9,011 nucleotides of DNA from JAISGQ01 sp045604945. Its GTDB lineage: Bacteria > Bacillota > Clostridia > Oscillospirales > Acutalibacteraceae. Position 1 is the first letter of the stretch. Every line of letters begins with the position of its first letter. The stretch is from the NCBI GenBank assembly GCA_045604945.1, contig JAZUPA010000163.1, forward strand, positions 1-9,011, read 5' to 3'. Positions 1-6,416 of this stretch are shown in pieces. Position numbers and translations under genes: made by a program. The notes under the pieces are model-generated. The model worked only from the letters and a program-made list of their open reading frames with translations. It was not told the origin of the DNA and did not search any database.

Positions 1-94
1 GGCTGCTCTCAGCATCAGCGCCGCATCTTACAGAAGAAAGAAAAAGAAGCTTGAAGAGGCTGAAGATGCCGAAGAGGAATAATAAAACAGGCTG
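1..94. repeat. Artefactual duplicate of 185-278 at contig start
   Basis: These 94 bases are identical to 185-278 and are separated from them by a sequencing adapter (95-178). They contain the same coding tail (TAA stop at 80-82) and break off inside the left arm of the terminator hairpin that is complete in the second copy. The layout insert-adapter-insert is what a read around a short circularised library fragment gives. The second copy begins six bases earlier (179-184), so the insert was probably 100 bases. I infer that this is not a genomic tandem repeat and should be trimmed. Confidence 0.93.
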
Positions 95-178
95 AAGTCG
101 GATCGTAGCCATGTCGTTCTGTGAGCCAAGGAGTTGATTTATGACATTGTCTTCCTAAGACCGCTTGGCCTCCGACTT
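95..178. other. MGI/BGI (DNBSEQ) library adapter with 10-base index
   Basis: The block has three parts. Positions 95-136 begin AAGTCGGATCGTAGCCATGT and match, from memory, the 42-base reverse MGI adapter. Positions 137-146 are the tag ATTTATGACA. Positions 147-178 end in GGCCTCCGACTT and are the reverse complement of the 32-base forward adapter. This is the full joined adapter of a circularised DNBSEQ library. The same block, inverted and with the same tag, lies at 8845-8928. It is not biological and has no coding or transposon meaning. Confidence 0.97.
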
Positions 179-185
179 GTGTATG

Positions 186-266
186 GCTGCTCTCAGCATC
201 AGCGCCGCATCTTACAGAAGAAAGAAAAAGAAGCTTGAAGAGGCTGAAGATGCCGAAGAGGAATAA
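186..266 (+). CDS. C-terminal fragment of a probable cell-surface (membrane/wall-anchored) protein
   Basis: Only the last 26 codons are present. They read AALSISAASYRRKKKK, then an acidic tail (LEEAEDAEEE), then TAA at 264-266. A short run of small and hydrophobic residues followed by Arg/Lys and then cytoplasmic charge resembles the end of a Gram-positive cell-wall sorting signal or a single-pass C-terminal membrane anchor. The LPXTG-type motif and most of the membrane helix would lie upstream and are missing, so this is inference. The gene runs toward the terminator that begins at its stop codon. The upstream part is lost at the adapter junction (178/179). The same codons recur at 2-82 in the artefactual duplicate. 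The domain at the head of the protein cannot be known from here. Confidence 0.6.
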   Translation, partial: AALSISAASYRRKKKKLEEAEDAEEE

Positions 267-307
267 TAAAACAGGCTGTGCCATCGGCACAGCCTGGTGC
301 TGTTTTT
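264..307. terminator. Bidirectional rho-independent terminator between convergent genes
   Basis: A perfect 11-bp stem (CAGGCTGTGCC at 272-282, GGCACAGCCTG at 286-296) closes a three-base ATC loop. On the plus strand it is followed after a few bases by TTTTT (303-307), serving the surface-protein fragment. On the minus strand the right-hand side reads GCCTGTTTTATTATT, serving the ABC transporter gene that ends at 334. The stop codon of the plus-strand gene directly abuts the element. Confidence 0.88.
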
Positions 308-333
308 AGAGGTTAAACATTATTTTGTAAGAC

Positions 334-2046
334 TTACTGCGACACAGTGTACAGGGAATAGAAATATCCCTTTTTATCCATCAGCTCATCATAGCTGCCG
401 CATTCGACAATGCTTCCCGACTTGAGGGTCAGTATGCAGTCGTACCTGCGCAGAAGGTCTTCGTCAAGAGCGTGAGTGACGGTAATTCTGGTAATTCCCT
501 CAAGGTTGAGAATGGCGTCGGAAACCTGATAAGCAGTAGCCCTGTCAAGGGCTGCGGTAGCTTCGTCAGCCAGAAGCACCTGAGAATTTCGCAGCAGGCT
601 TCGCGCAATCGAAATTCTCTGCTTTTCGCCGCCTGAAAGACCGCTTCCGTTTTCTCCGCAAAGATAATCCTCGCCCTTCTCGTCGATAAGGGCGGAAAGT
701 CACGAAAGCTCAGCCGCTTTATCTACCTCTTCATCAGGGAAGCTGCTGAACATGGTGATGTTATCGCGAATGGAGGCATTGAACACAAAGACATTCTGCT
801 GAATGACGGAAACAAGCTCATAAAGAGCCTCGCTGTCTATATCGCGCAGGGAAACGTCGTCATACAGAATCTCTCCGCTGTAACCGGTATTTCCCGCAAT
901 GAGCAGATTGAGAAGTGTTGACTTACCGCTGCCTGAAGCGCCGACAACAGCATAGCTCTTCCCCTTTTCAAAGGTGACGGAAACATCGTGAAGAATAGTC
1001 TTTTCCTCTTCATAGCCGAAGGTGACATTGCGCACCTCAATGCCCTTTTCAAGGGTAGTGAGAGCAACATCGCCCTCAGTGCGGACGTTATCTGCAAGAG
1101 CGTCGGCAAGCTTATTGATAAGAGCCTTTGCAGCCTTGCGCTCGGAAATAATAACGGGTACTTCGCTGATGGGAGAGATAACAAAATTAACAAGCTGAAC
1201 GAACAGAATAATCGTACCTGCGGTAATTCCCTTGCCCGAAAGTGCCAGATAAGCACTGAAAATAAACACGCCAAACTGAGTTATGGTGCCTGCAGCAAGG
1301 GCGATGGTGCTTATCAGAATACCGACCTTTTCACGGCGGCATTTTGAGTCTGCAACAAGGGAATTTGACTTTGCCATCAGCGCCAGCATCTGAACTTCTG
1401 CCTTAAAGCTTTTGATAACGGAAAAGCCTGTCAGACAGTCCTTCAGCGTTGCCATGTAGCTTTCGTTTTTGTCAGAGACCGCCTTTTCTGCAATAGCGAC
1501 ACGGTTGCCGGCAATAAGAGTTGCAATAACAGGAAGGACTGAAAAACCTATGGTTGCAAGGGTCAGCAGGGGGCTGTAATACAGCATCATTGCAAATGCA
1601 CCGATGAAAAGAAGTATGTGCGTTACAAGAGTAAAGTTGCTTTCAAGATATTTGGTTTCTATTACAGATGTGTCATTGGAGAGGGCAGAGGTGTAAAGTG
1701 CGGTGTTCTCTCCCTGAAAAGCGGTTATGCCTTTTTTGGAAAGTTCCTCAAGAGCATAATCCTTGTATTGCTTCATGGCTTTTGATTTGTACTTTGGCTT
1801 TGCGTGATAGAGCATGAGGGAAAACAGCGCCATTATGCCGTAAAGAGCGGCAATTACTATAAGAATTGTGCCGAGAGACAGCGAACCTTCAATGCCTGTG
1901 GCGCAGTCGATAACCGCCTGAAGAAGCCACGAAAACACAAGATTTGCAAAGACCATCATAACCGTTGCGGACATGGCAACTGCATAATTTGTACGGTTGC
2001 CTTTTTTGAATCTGCCGATGAGTTGTTTTCTGATCTTATTCTTCAT
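334..2046 (-). pseudogene. ABC half-transporter (fused permease and ATPase), interrupted by an in-frame TGA
   Basis: Read through the stop, this frame encodes a 570-residue exporter-type half-transporter. The N-terminal membrane domain has hydrophobic helices near residues 22-48, 58-80, 142-180, 242-268 and 276-300. The nucleotide-binding domain follows: Walker A GASGSGKST (369-377), Q-loop Q416/Q417, signature LSGGEKQR (470-477), Walker B VLLADE (490-495), D-loop Asp501 and switch His525. All motifs are intact, yet codon 449 (700-702) is TGA, between the Q-loop and the signature. Translation would stop there and give a non-functional ATPase. The frame is the same on both sides, so one substitution (for example GGA to TGA) explains it. 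It could be a recent nonsense mutation or an assembly error. Such proteins dimerise and export peptides, lipids or drugs; the substrate here is unknown. The start ATG overlaps the upstream regulator gene by 11 bases and has GGAGG nine bases upstream (2056-2060), pointing to coupled translation. Confidence 0.9.
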
Positions 2047-3106
2047 TGCGTATTTCCTCCCACATCTGATTGAGCTGAACCTTTACATCATGATTGTCGT
2101 TGATAATGTTGATAATTGCATCCACTGCGGTATCGCCGTAGCTGTCATATGCGCGGACATCTTCATCACCGTGATAGAATTTCTGATTTCGCATATCGTA
2201 CACGGGGGAAGCGTCAAAGCGTAGTGCAAGAGCATATGCCTTTTTCAGATACTCCCGAGCGGCATCGAAATCCCCGTCCAGAGCAGAGCATTCCGCACAT
2301 GCGGAATACATGACAACAATGCTTCTGTCAAGGAAAATGGGGTCATCGGTTATACGCAGACCATTATAAACATTTACAAGCCAGAGAAGCACATCTATTG
2401 CCTTATGATATTCGCCTCTGCCGACATATGCATTGGCATAGCCTGAGCAGAGATACAGAAGGGTGTTGATACTGTTTGAAAGCGCGTTCGACAGATGGGG
2501 GAGAGCCTCATCGTATTTTTTGCAGCCTCGGGCGAGTATTTCTCCGATAGCTGCCTCGTTGTGCCCGTCAAAATTATATTTTTTTAGAAGCTCGATAGCT
2601 TTGTCGTACTCGTCGAAAACGGCGTGGATACGAGACATCCTGCTGTATATCAGCGCTTCGCTTATGTTATCGTCTGTGTTCTGGTCAATAAGCTCAAGCG
2701 AATGATTGAACAGCTTCAGAGCGCGGTGCAGGTAATCCTTCTCCAACGAGAGGAAGTACACTATTGCGCTTTCGTATACCACACGGAAGTTGTTTGGATA
2801 TTTCTGCAGTGCCCGTTCAGCATCCCGTCTGCCTTTTTCAAAATCTCCGTCAATATACGCCCCTCGGATTCTGTCAATAACGGATTTCAGTCTGCTGCCC
2901 TGCATTTCGTAGCCAAGCAGCACATCCACCGATGTTTCAAAATAGTCCGCAAGGTCTATGATTATCTCTATATCGGGAACAGAAAGAGCGGACTCCCATT
3001 TATATACGGCGCCCGTTGTAACTCCCATTGCCTCCGCAAGCTGCTCCTGGGTCATCGAGCGGCTTTTTCTGAGTGAGCGGATGTTTTCGCCGAGCTTTGT
3101 TTTCAT
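2036..3106 (-). CDS. XRE-family transcriptional regulator with helical (TPR-like) C-terminal domain
   Basis: The protein is 356 residues long. Residues 1-68 form a Cro/C1-type helix-turn-helix: a helix at about 4-14, then MTQEQLAEAMGVTTGAVYKW (18-37), with the recognition helix near 30-38 and the usual VDVLLGYE end. Residues 70-340 are helical, with repeated pairs of amphipathic helices rich in Tyr/Ala/Leu (for example RDAERALQKYPNNFRVVYES and ALKLFNHSLELI), resembling TPR repeats that bind peptides or protein partners. I chose ATG 3106 because AGGGGG (3115-3120) sits eight bases upstream. A possible start at 3133 lacks a ribosome binding site and overlaps the -10 box of the promoter. The stop lies inside the ABC transporter gene, so the two are one transcription unit. 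By analogy the protein probably controls its own operon in response to a ligand handled by the transporter; this is inference. Confidence 0.87.
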   Translation of the reverse strand: MKTKLGENIRSLRKSRSMTQEQLAEAMGVTTGAVYKWESALSVPDIEIIIDLADYFETSVDVLLGYEMQGSRLKSVIDRIRGAYIDGDFEKGRRDAERALQKYPNNFRVVYESAIVYFLSLEKDYLHRALKLFNHSLELIDQNTDDNISEALIYSRMSRIHAVFDEYDKAIELLKKYNFDGHNEAAIGEILARGCKKYDEALPHLSNALSNSINTLLYLCSGYANAYVGRGEYHKAIDVLLWLVNVYNGLRITDDPIFLDRSIVVMYSACAECSALDGDFDAAREYLKKAYALALRFDASPVYDMRNQKFYHGDEDVRAYDSYGDTAVDAIINIINDNHDVKVQLNQMWEEIRNEE

Positions 3107-3114
3107 TGAAACAA

Positions 3115-3120
3115 CCCCCT
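3115..3120 (-). promoter_or_regulatory. Ribosome binding site deciding the XRE start
   Basis: On the minus strand this reads AGGGGG, eight bases before ATG 3106. No comparable site lies before the upstream in-frame ATG at 3133, so translation most likely starts at 3106. Confidence 0.75.
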
Positions 3121-3131
3121 TCGCTGATTTC

Positions 3132-3160
3132 ATTATACTTCAGCAAAAAAGAAATTAAAA
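3132..3160 (-). promoter_or_regulatory. Sigma-A promoter of the XRE-ABC operon
   Basis: On the minus strand a perfect TATAAT (3132-3137) is preceded at 17 bases by TTTTAA (3155-3160), a weak -35 box. Transcription would start near 3125, leaving about 18 bases of leader containing the AGGGGG ribosome binding site. The -10 box overlaps the ATG at 3131-3133, which rules that codon out as the normal start if this promoter is used. No operator for the regulator could be identified with confidence. Confidence 0.6.
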
Positions 3161-3215
3161 CCCACTATCCGTATTAATAGTAGAAAAATTTATATACCAT
3201 CAGTAGAAAGCATGA

Positions 3216-3250
3216 GCGAAAGAAAAGCCCGAGCGGAACGCTCGGGCTTT
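3216..3250 (-). terminator. Rho-independent terminator of xylA
   Basis: A 12-bp perfect stem (AAAGCCCGAGCG at 3224-3235, CGCTCGGGCTTT at 3239-3250) has a three-base loop. On the minus strand it is followed by TTTTCTTTC. It lies 12 bases beyond the xylA stop, so it ends xylA transcription before the XRE promoter. Confidence 0.9.
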
Positions 3251-3262
3251 GAAATTATAATC

Positions 3263-4582
3263 TTAGAGGGAGAACATGACCTCGTTGAGGATGGTCTCAA
3301 GACGCTCCTGACGAGCGGTAGTGGTGGAAACATCGCCCTTCTCAAGTGCATAAGCCTCGAGATCAGCAAGAGTTGCTTCTCCGGAGCGGATCTTTGCGCC
3401 GATGCCTTCGTTCCAGCTTGCATAGCGATTTGCAACAAACTCGTCGATTCTGCCGTCCTCGATGAGCTTTGCAGCAATGCGAAGACCGAGTGCGTAGGTG
3501 TCCATACCTGCGATGAAGCCGAGGAAGATGTCCTCAGGAGTGCAGGAACCGCGGCGCAGCTTGGCGTCAAAGTTGAGACCGCCGTTGGTGAAGCCGCCTG
3601 CGCGGAGAACTTCGAGCATGCAGAGGGTTGCATCGTAAACGTTGGTGGGGAACTGATCGGTGTCCCAGCCGAGGAGATTGTCGCCCTGGTTGGCATCGAT
3701 GGAGCCGAACATGCCGTTGATGCGAGCGGTAGCAAGCTCATGCTGGAAGGTGTGACCTGCAAGGATAGCGTGGTTCTGCTCGATGTTGATCTTGAAGTCC
3801 TTGTCGAGGTTGTGCTCCTTGAGGAAGCCGATAACAGTAGCGGTATCGAAATCGTACTGATGCTTGGTGGGCTCCTTCGGCTTGGGCTCTACATAGAAGT
3901 CGCCCTCGAAGCCGATGGAACGGGCATAGTCACGAGCCATGGTCATAAGACGAGCCATGTTGTCGAGCTCAAGACCCATATCGGTGTTGAGGAGAGTCTC
4001 GTAGCCTTCGCGGCCGCCCCAGAAGACGTAACCGGTACCGCCGAGCTTGACGGTAAGCTCAATAGCCTTCTTGATCTGAGCGCCTGCAAATGCGAAAACG
4101 TCAGCATTGGGGTTGGTGCCTGCGCCGTTGGTGTAACGGGGGTTGCCGAAGCAGTTTGCAGTACCCCAGAGGTTCTTCTTGTTGTACTTCTTCATCTGCT
4201 CTGCGATGAGGTCGGAAATCTCATCGAGACGAGCGTTGGTCTCAGCGAGGGTATCAGCCTCGGGAGCGATGTCGCGGTCGTGGAAGCAGAAATAGTCGAT
4301 GCCGAGCTTGTCCATGATCTCGAAGCCTGCGTATACGCGAGCCTTTGCGATCTCCATGGGATCGGTAGCGCCGAAGTTGCGATCATAAACAGGTGTGCCG
4401 CCGAACATATCGGTGCCGCCTGCGGTGAGAGCGTGCCACCATGCAAGGGCAAACTTGCAGTGCTCTCTCATGGTCTTGCCTGCGATCACCTCGTCGGGGT
4501 TATAGAACTTAAAAGCAAAGGGATTCTTGGAATCCTTGCCTTCATATTTCACAGCAGGAATGTTCGGAAAAAATTCGCTCAT
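3263..4582 (-). CDS. xylA: Xylose isomerase (D-xylose ketol-isomerase), group II
   Basis: This cytoplasmic enzyme converts D-xylose to D-xylulose, the first step of the isomerase route into the pentose phosphate pathway, and can also isomerise glucose. The protein is 439 residues, the usual length for the long (group II) class. Catalytic and metal residues sit at family positions: His101 and Asp104 in FHDRD, Glu232 and Lys234 in VEPKPKEP, Glu268 and His271 in NIEQNH, Asp296 in GSIDANQGD, Asp307 and Asp309 in WDTD, and Asp339 in NFDAK. The VFWGGREGYETLLNTD signature is at 187-201. I chose ATG 4582 because GGAGG lies seven bases upstream and the protein then begins MSEFFPNI as in relatives; the frame is open further upstream to 4711 without support. 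It is monocistronic, with its own promoter and terminator. No xylulokinase or XylR gene is in the window. Confidence 0.98.
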   Translation of the reverse strand: MSEFFPNIPAVKYEGKDSKNPFAFKFYNPDEVIAGKTMREHCKFALAWWHALTAGGTDMFGGTPVYDRNFGATDPMEIAKARVYAGFEIMDKLGIDYFCFHDRDIAPEADTLAETNARLDEISDLIAEQMKKYNKKNLWGTANCFGNPRYTNGAGTNPNADVFAFAGAQIKKAIELTVKLGGTGYVFWGGREGYETLLNTDMGLELDNMARLMTMARDYARSIGFEGDFYVEPKPKEPTKHQYDFDTATVIGFLKEHNLDKDFKINIEQNHAILAGHTFQHELATARINGMFGSIDANQGDNLLGWDTDQFPTNVYDATLCMLEVLRAGGFTNGGLNFDAKLRRGSCTPEDIFLGFIAGMDTYALGLRIAAKLIEDGRIDEFVANRYASWNEGIGAKIRSGEATLADLEAYALEKGDVSTTTARQERLETILNEVMFSL

Positions 4583-4618
4583 ACATATACCTCCCAAAGA
4601 TATATAAAGTTTGATATA

Positions 4619-4647
4619 ATAATAACAAAAGAATGAAGAATTATCAA
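4619..4647 (-). promoter_or_regulatory. Sigma-A promoter of xylA
   Basis: On the minus strand TTGATA (4642-4647; five of six consensus bases) and TATTAT (4619-4624; five of six) are separated by 17 bases. The predicted transcription start is near 4612, giving a leader of about 30 bases before ATG 4582 with GGAGG near its end. Confidence 0.65.
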
Positions 4648-4769
4648 TAAACACAATAACCAAATATGAGGTGCAAATTATATGGTAATACGACAAAAGA
4701 CATAAAAGCAAATAACCGACTGCAAATTGAGATAAAAAAATGAATTGTGGAAAATGCGCTTTATCAAGC

Positions 4770-4787
4770 CAAAAATTACGATTTTTG
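4770..4787. repeat. Short inverted repeat, possible operator
   Basis: CAAAAAT (4770-4776) and ATTTTTG (4781-4787) form a seven-base inverted repeat around TACG. It lies between the two divergent promoters, about 120 bases upstream of the xylA -35 box and about 90 upstream of the plus-strand -35 box. It could bind a dimeric regulator. It is A/T-rich in AT-rich DNA, so chance is a real alternative. Confidence 0.25.
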
Positions 4788-4878
4788 AGTCAAATAAGTG
4801 GGTTGAGGGTAAGTTTTATAATGGTCTTGCAAAGACGGGTTTACAAATTTAGTTGTGTTATTGAAGAAACGGATGGTT

Positions 4879-4908
4879 TTGACAAAGGAAGAGGGTGTGG
4901 TGTATAAT
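4879..4908 (+). promoter_or_regulatory. Consensus sigma-A promoter of the VanY-QueG-Card1-like gene run
   Basis: A perfect TTGACA (4879-4884) and a perfect TATAAT (4903-4908) are separated by 18 bases. Transcription should start near 4915, about 25 bases before the chosen GTG start at 4940. No other promoter of similar quality was noticed between here and the right end, so the four genes downstream may be expressed from it. Confidence 0.82.
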
Positions 4909-4924
4909 TCGGTATGTATAGTCG

Positions 4925-4930
4925 AAAGGA
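4925..4930 (+). promoter_or_regulatory. Ribosome binding site favouring GTG 4940
   Basis: AAAGGA touches the in-frame ATG at 4931, which leaves no spacing for that codon. It lies nine bases before the in-frame GTG at 4940, a normal distance. This favours GTG 4940 as the start of the VanY-like gene. Confidence 0.6.
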
Positions 4931-4939
4931 ATGAAATGC

Positions 4940-5734
4940 GTGGCAAACAAACACTTTATCAACGAGACTGTCAGTGATTATGAGAACCGCATGGTGTTTC
5001 TGCGGATGATTCTGGTCGGCTTTCTTGTTCTGCTTATACTGACCCTGTTCATATCAACCTGCAACAGCTGCGCTGCCTGCTCGGAGGATGAAGCTGTGAC
5101 GGCGGTTGCTGAAAAGCTGGTGGGAGTGGAAAGCTATCCGTACATAATAAGCGCGCCGCTGGATGAAGAATTCAGCCCCAGTGACTTGGTCAGGCTTATC
5201 GGAGCGCCCAACGGCAGCAATGTTATGCTAAGAGCGGAGGCTGCCATGGCGTATCTTGAAATGCACGATGCAATGGTTGAGGACGGCATGAGCGTAATCC
5301 CTGTGGTGGGCTGGCGAAGCGCCGCATCCCAGACGGATATCTACAACGACGAGATATACAAGCTCATGAGTGACGGAATGAGCCATGACGATGCCGCGGC
5401 ACAGGTAAAGAAGAGAATACGCTCAGGCGGACTTGACGAGCATCAGCTGGGTTATACTGTTGACGTGTCCACCCAGGCAGGTGAAGTGCAGGATAATTTT
5501 GCATCCCTTGCTCAGGGCAAGTGGCTTATAAGAAACGCATACAAATACGGATTCATCTTCAGATATCCCGATACCAAGGAAAGCGTGACAGGACTGCAGT
5601 CGCGCCCCTGGGAGCTTCGGTATGTGGGACGGGAAACCGCAGCATTTATGGCAAAATACTCCCTGTGCCTTGAGGAATACATAAATATCTGCAAAAAAGA
5701 CTGTCCGAAGGCAGTGATGGAGGGGTTGGGATGA
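4940..5734 (+). CDS. Membrane-anchored VanY-like (peptidase family M15B) protein with altered active site
   Basis: The protein has 264 residues from GTG 4940 (267 if ATG 4931 is used). A short cytoplasmic head precedes one membrane helix at about residues 18-41, and the rest should be outside. The outer part matches D,D- or L,D-carboxypeptidases of the VanY/LdcB type, which trim peptidoglycan stem peptides: VVGWRSAASQTDIY (the family's SGYRS region), DEHQLGYTVDVS with zinc ligands His168 and Asp175, GKWLIRNAYKYGFIFRYP, and a final RPWELRYVG. In active relatives that last motif is EPWHxRYVG, where Glu is the catalytic base and His the third zinc ligand. Here they are Arg222 and Glu225, so activity may be lost or changed. 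A Cys-rich stretch (CNSCAAC) follows the helix. The gene heads a tight plus-strand run and overlaps the next gene by four bases (ATGA). Confidence 0.82.
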   Translation: MANKHFINETVSDYENRMVFLRMILVGFLVLLILTLFISTCNSCAACSEDEAVTAVAEKLVGVESYPYIISAPLDEEFSPSDLVRLIGAPNGSNVMLRAEAAMAYLEMHDAMVEDGMSVIPVVGWRSAASQTDIYNDEIYKLMSDGMSHDDAAAQVKKRIRSGGLDEHQLGYTVDVSTQAGEVQDNFASLAQGKWLIRNAYKYGFIFRYPDTKESVTGLQSRPWELRYVGRETAAFMAKYSLCLEEYINICKKDCPKAVMEGLG

Positions 5735-6411
5735 GCTTCAGGGAAATTCTCAGGGAGAGAATGATTTACGAAGGACTGTGTGAAGTTGGCTTTTCAAAGC
5801 AGTCCTGCATCCCGGATGAGCTTAAAGACTATCCGTATGCAGTGACCCTGATGTTCAGACTGTCGGATGCAGTGCTGTCGGATATTGCCGATGCGCCTAC
5901 CTACGCATATTTTCAGCATTACAGAGCAGTGAATGCGCTTCTCGACCGATGTGCGATTCTCTGCGGTGAGCTGATACGCAGGGAGGGATACGATTATTTC
6001 CCCATTGCCGCCTCCCAGAGCGTACACGACAAGGAGGATGTGTATACGGGAATATATCAGCACAAGACCGCTGCGGTGGCGGCGGGGCTCGGCTGGATAG
6101 GAAGAAGCGCGCTGTTTGTAAGCAGTGAGCACGGACCCCGTGTGCGCCTTGCAACGGTGCTGACAGATATGCCGCTGGTGGAGGAGAATCCTCCTCAGGC
6201 AGCAAACGGCTGTGAAAACTGCGGGAAATGTGCAGCAGCCTGCCCGGCAGGAGCAATAAAGGGCGGAGTTTACATTCCGGGCAGCGACAGAGAGACCGTT
6301 TTTGATGCAAAGAAATGCTCAGAGCACATGAAGAATGCGTACAAGCATATCGGCAGAGGTGCCGTGTGCGGACGCTGTATATATGTATGCCCATATGGAA
6401 AGAGAGGTTGA
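5731..6411 (+). CDS. QueG-like double [4Fe-4S] cluster protein (compact epoxyqueuosine reductase relative)
   Basis: The protein has 226 residues. The segment HKTAAVAAGLGWIGRSALFV (111-130), followed by LATVLTDMPL, matches the core of QueG, the cobalamin-dependent reductase that makes queuosine in tRNA. Two ferredoxin-type clusters follow: Cys161, 164, 167 and 171-Pro (CENCGKCAAACP), then Cys213, 216 and 220-Pro (CGRCIYVCPYG), with Cys196 as the likely remaining ligand. Classical QueG is about 310-390 residues and often has C-terminal HEAT-like repeats; this one stops six residues after the last Cys and has a short N-terminal part. It may therefore act on another substrate, and I do not assign queG. 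The start ATG overlaps the upstream stop and has GGAGG seven bases before it (5719-5723). The product is expected to be cytoplasmic. It could be a true queuosine enzyme or a reductive-dehalogenase-like redox protein. Confidence 0.82.
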   Translation: MSFREILRERMIYEGLCEVGFSKQSCIPDELKDYPYAVTLMFRLSDAVLSDIADAPTYAYFQHYRAVNALLDRCAILCGELIRREGYDYFPIAASQSVHDKEDVYTGIYQHKTAAVAAGLGWIGRSALFVSSEHGPRVRLATVLTDMPLVEENPPQAANGCENCGKCAAACPAGAIKGGVYIPGSDRETVFDAKKCSEHMKNAYKHIGRGAVCGRCIYVCPYGKRG

Positions 6412-6416
6412 TTTGA

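Larger units (their letters stand above)
4583..4939. other. Divergent AT-rich intergenic region between xylA and the VanY-like gene
   Basis: These 357 bases contain no credible gene on either strand. They hold the xylA promoter on the minus strand, an inverted repeat at 4770-4787, and a strong plus-strand promoter with a ribosome binding site at the right edge. I looked for a riboswitch, tRNA, small RNA terminator and a clear catabolite-response element and found none that I could support. Confidence 0.7.

Noticed and set aside
15..290. 91-codon minus-strand open frame over the left end
   Set aside because: It runs through the adapter and both duplicate copies, so it is an artefact.
700..702. 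TGA recoded as Gly or Trp, or as selenocysteine
   Set aside because: The VanY-like, QueG-like and Card1-like genes all end in TGA at sensible places, so TGA is a normal stop here. No SECIS-like element was noticed and the position is not a redox site in ABC transporters.
3212..4636. Long plus-strand open frame (474 codons) opposite xylA
   Set aside because: It is the antisense shadow of a well-conserved xylose isomerase. Its translation is low-complexity, rich in Val, Ala, Glu and Gly, matches no family, and it runs through the xylA terminator and promoter.
4745..4765. Possible catabolite-response element (TGGAAAATGCGCTTTATC)
   Set aside because: It only partly resembles the cre consensus: the central CG and flanking TG/CA are not correctly spaced.
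4803..4822. Second plus-strand promoter using TATAAT at 4817-4822
   Set aside because: TTGAGG lies only eight bases upstream, and no -35 box is found at 16-18 bases.
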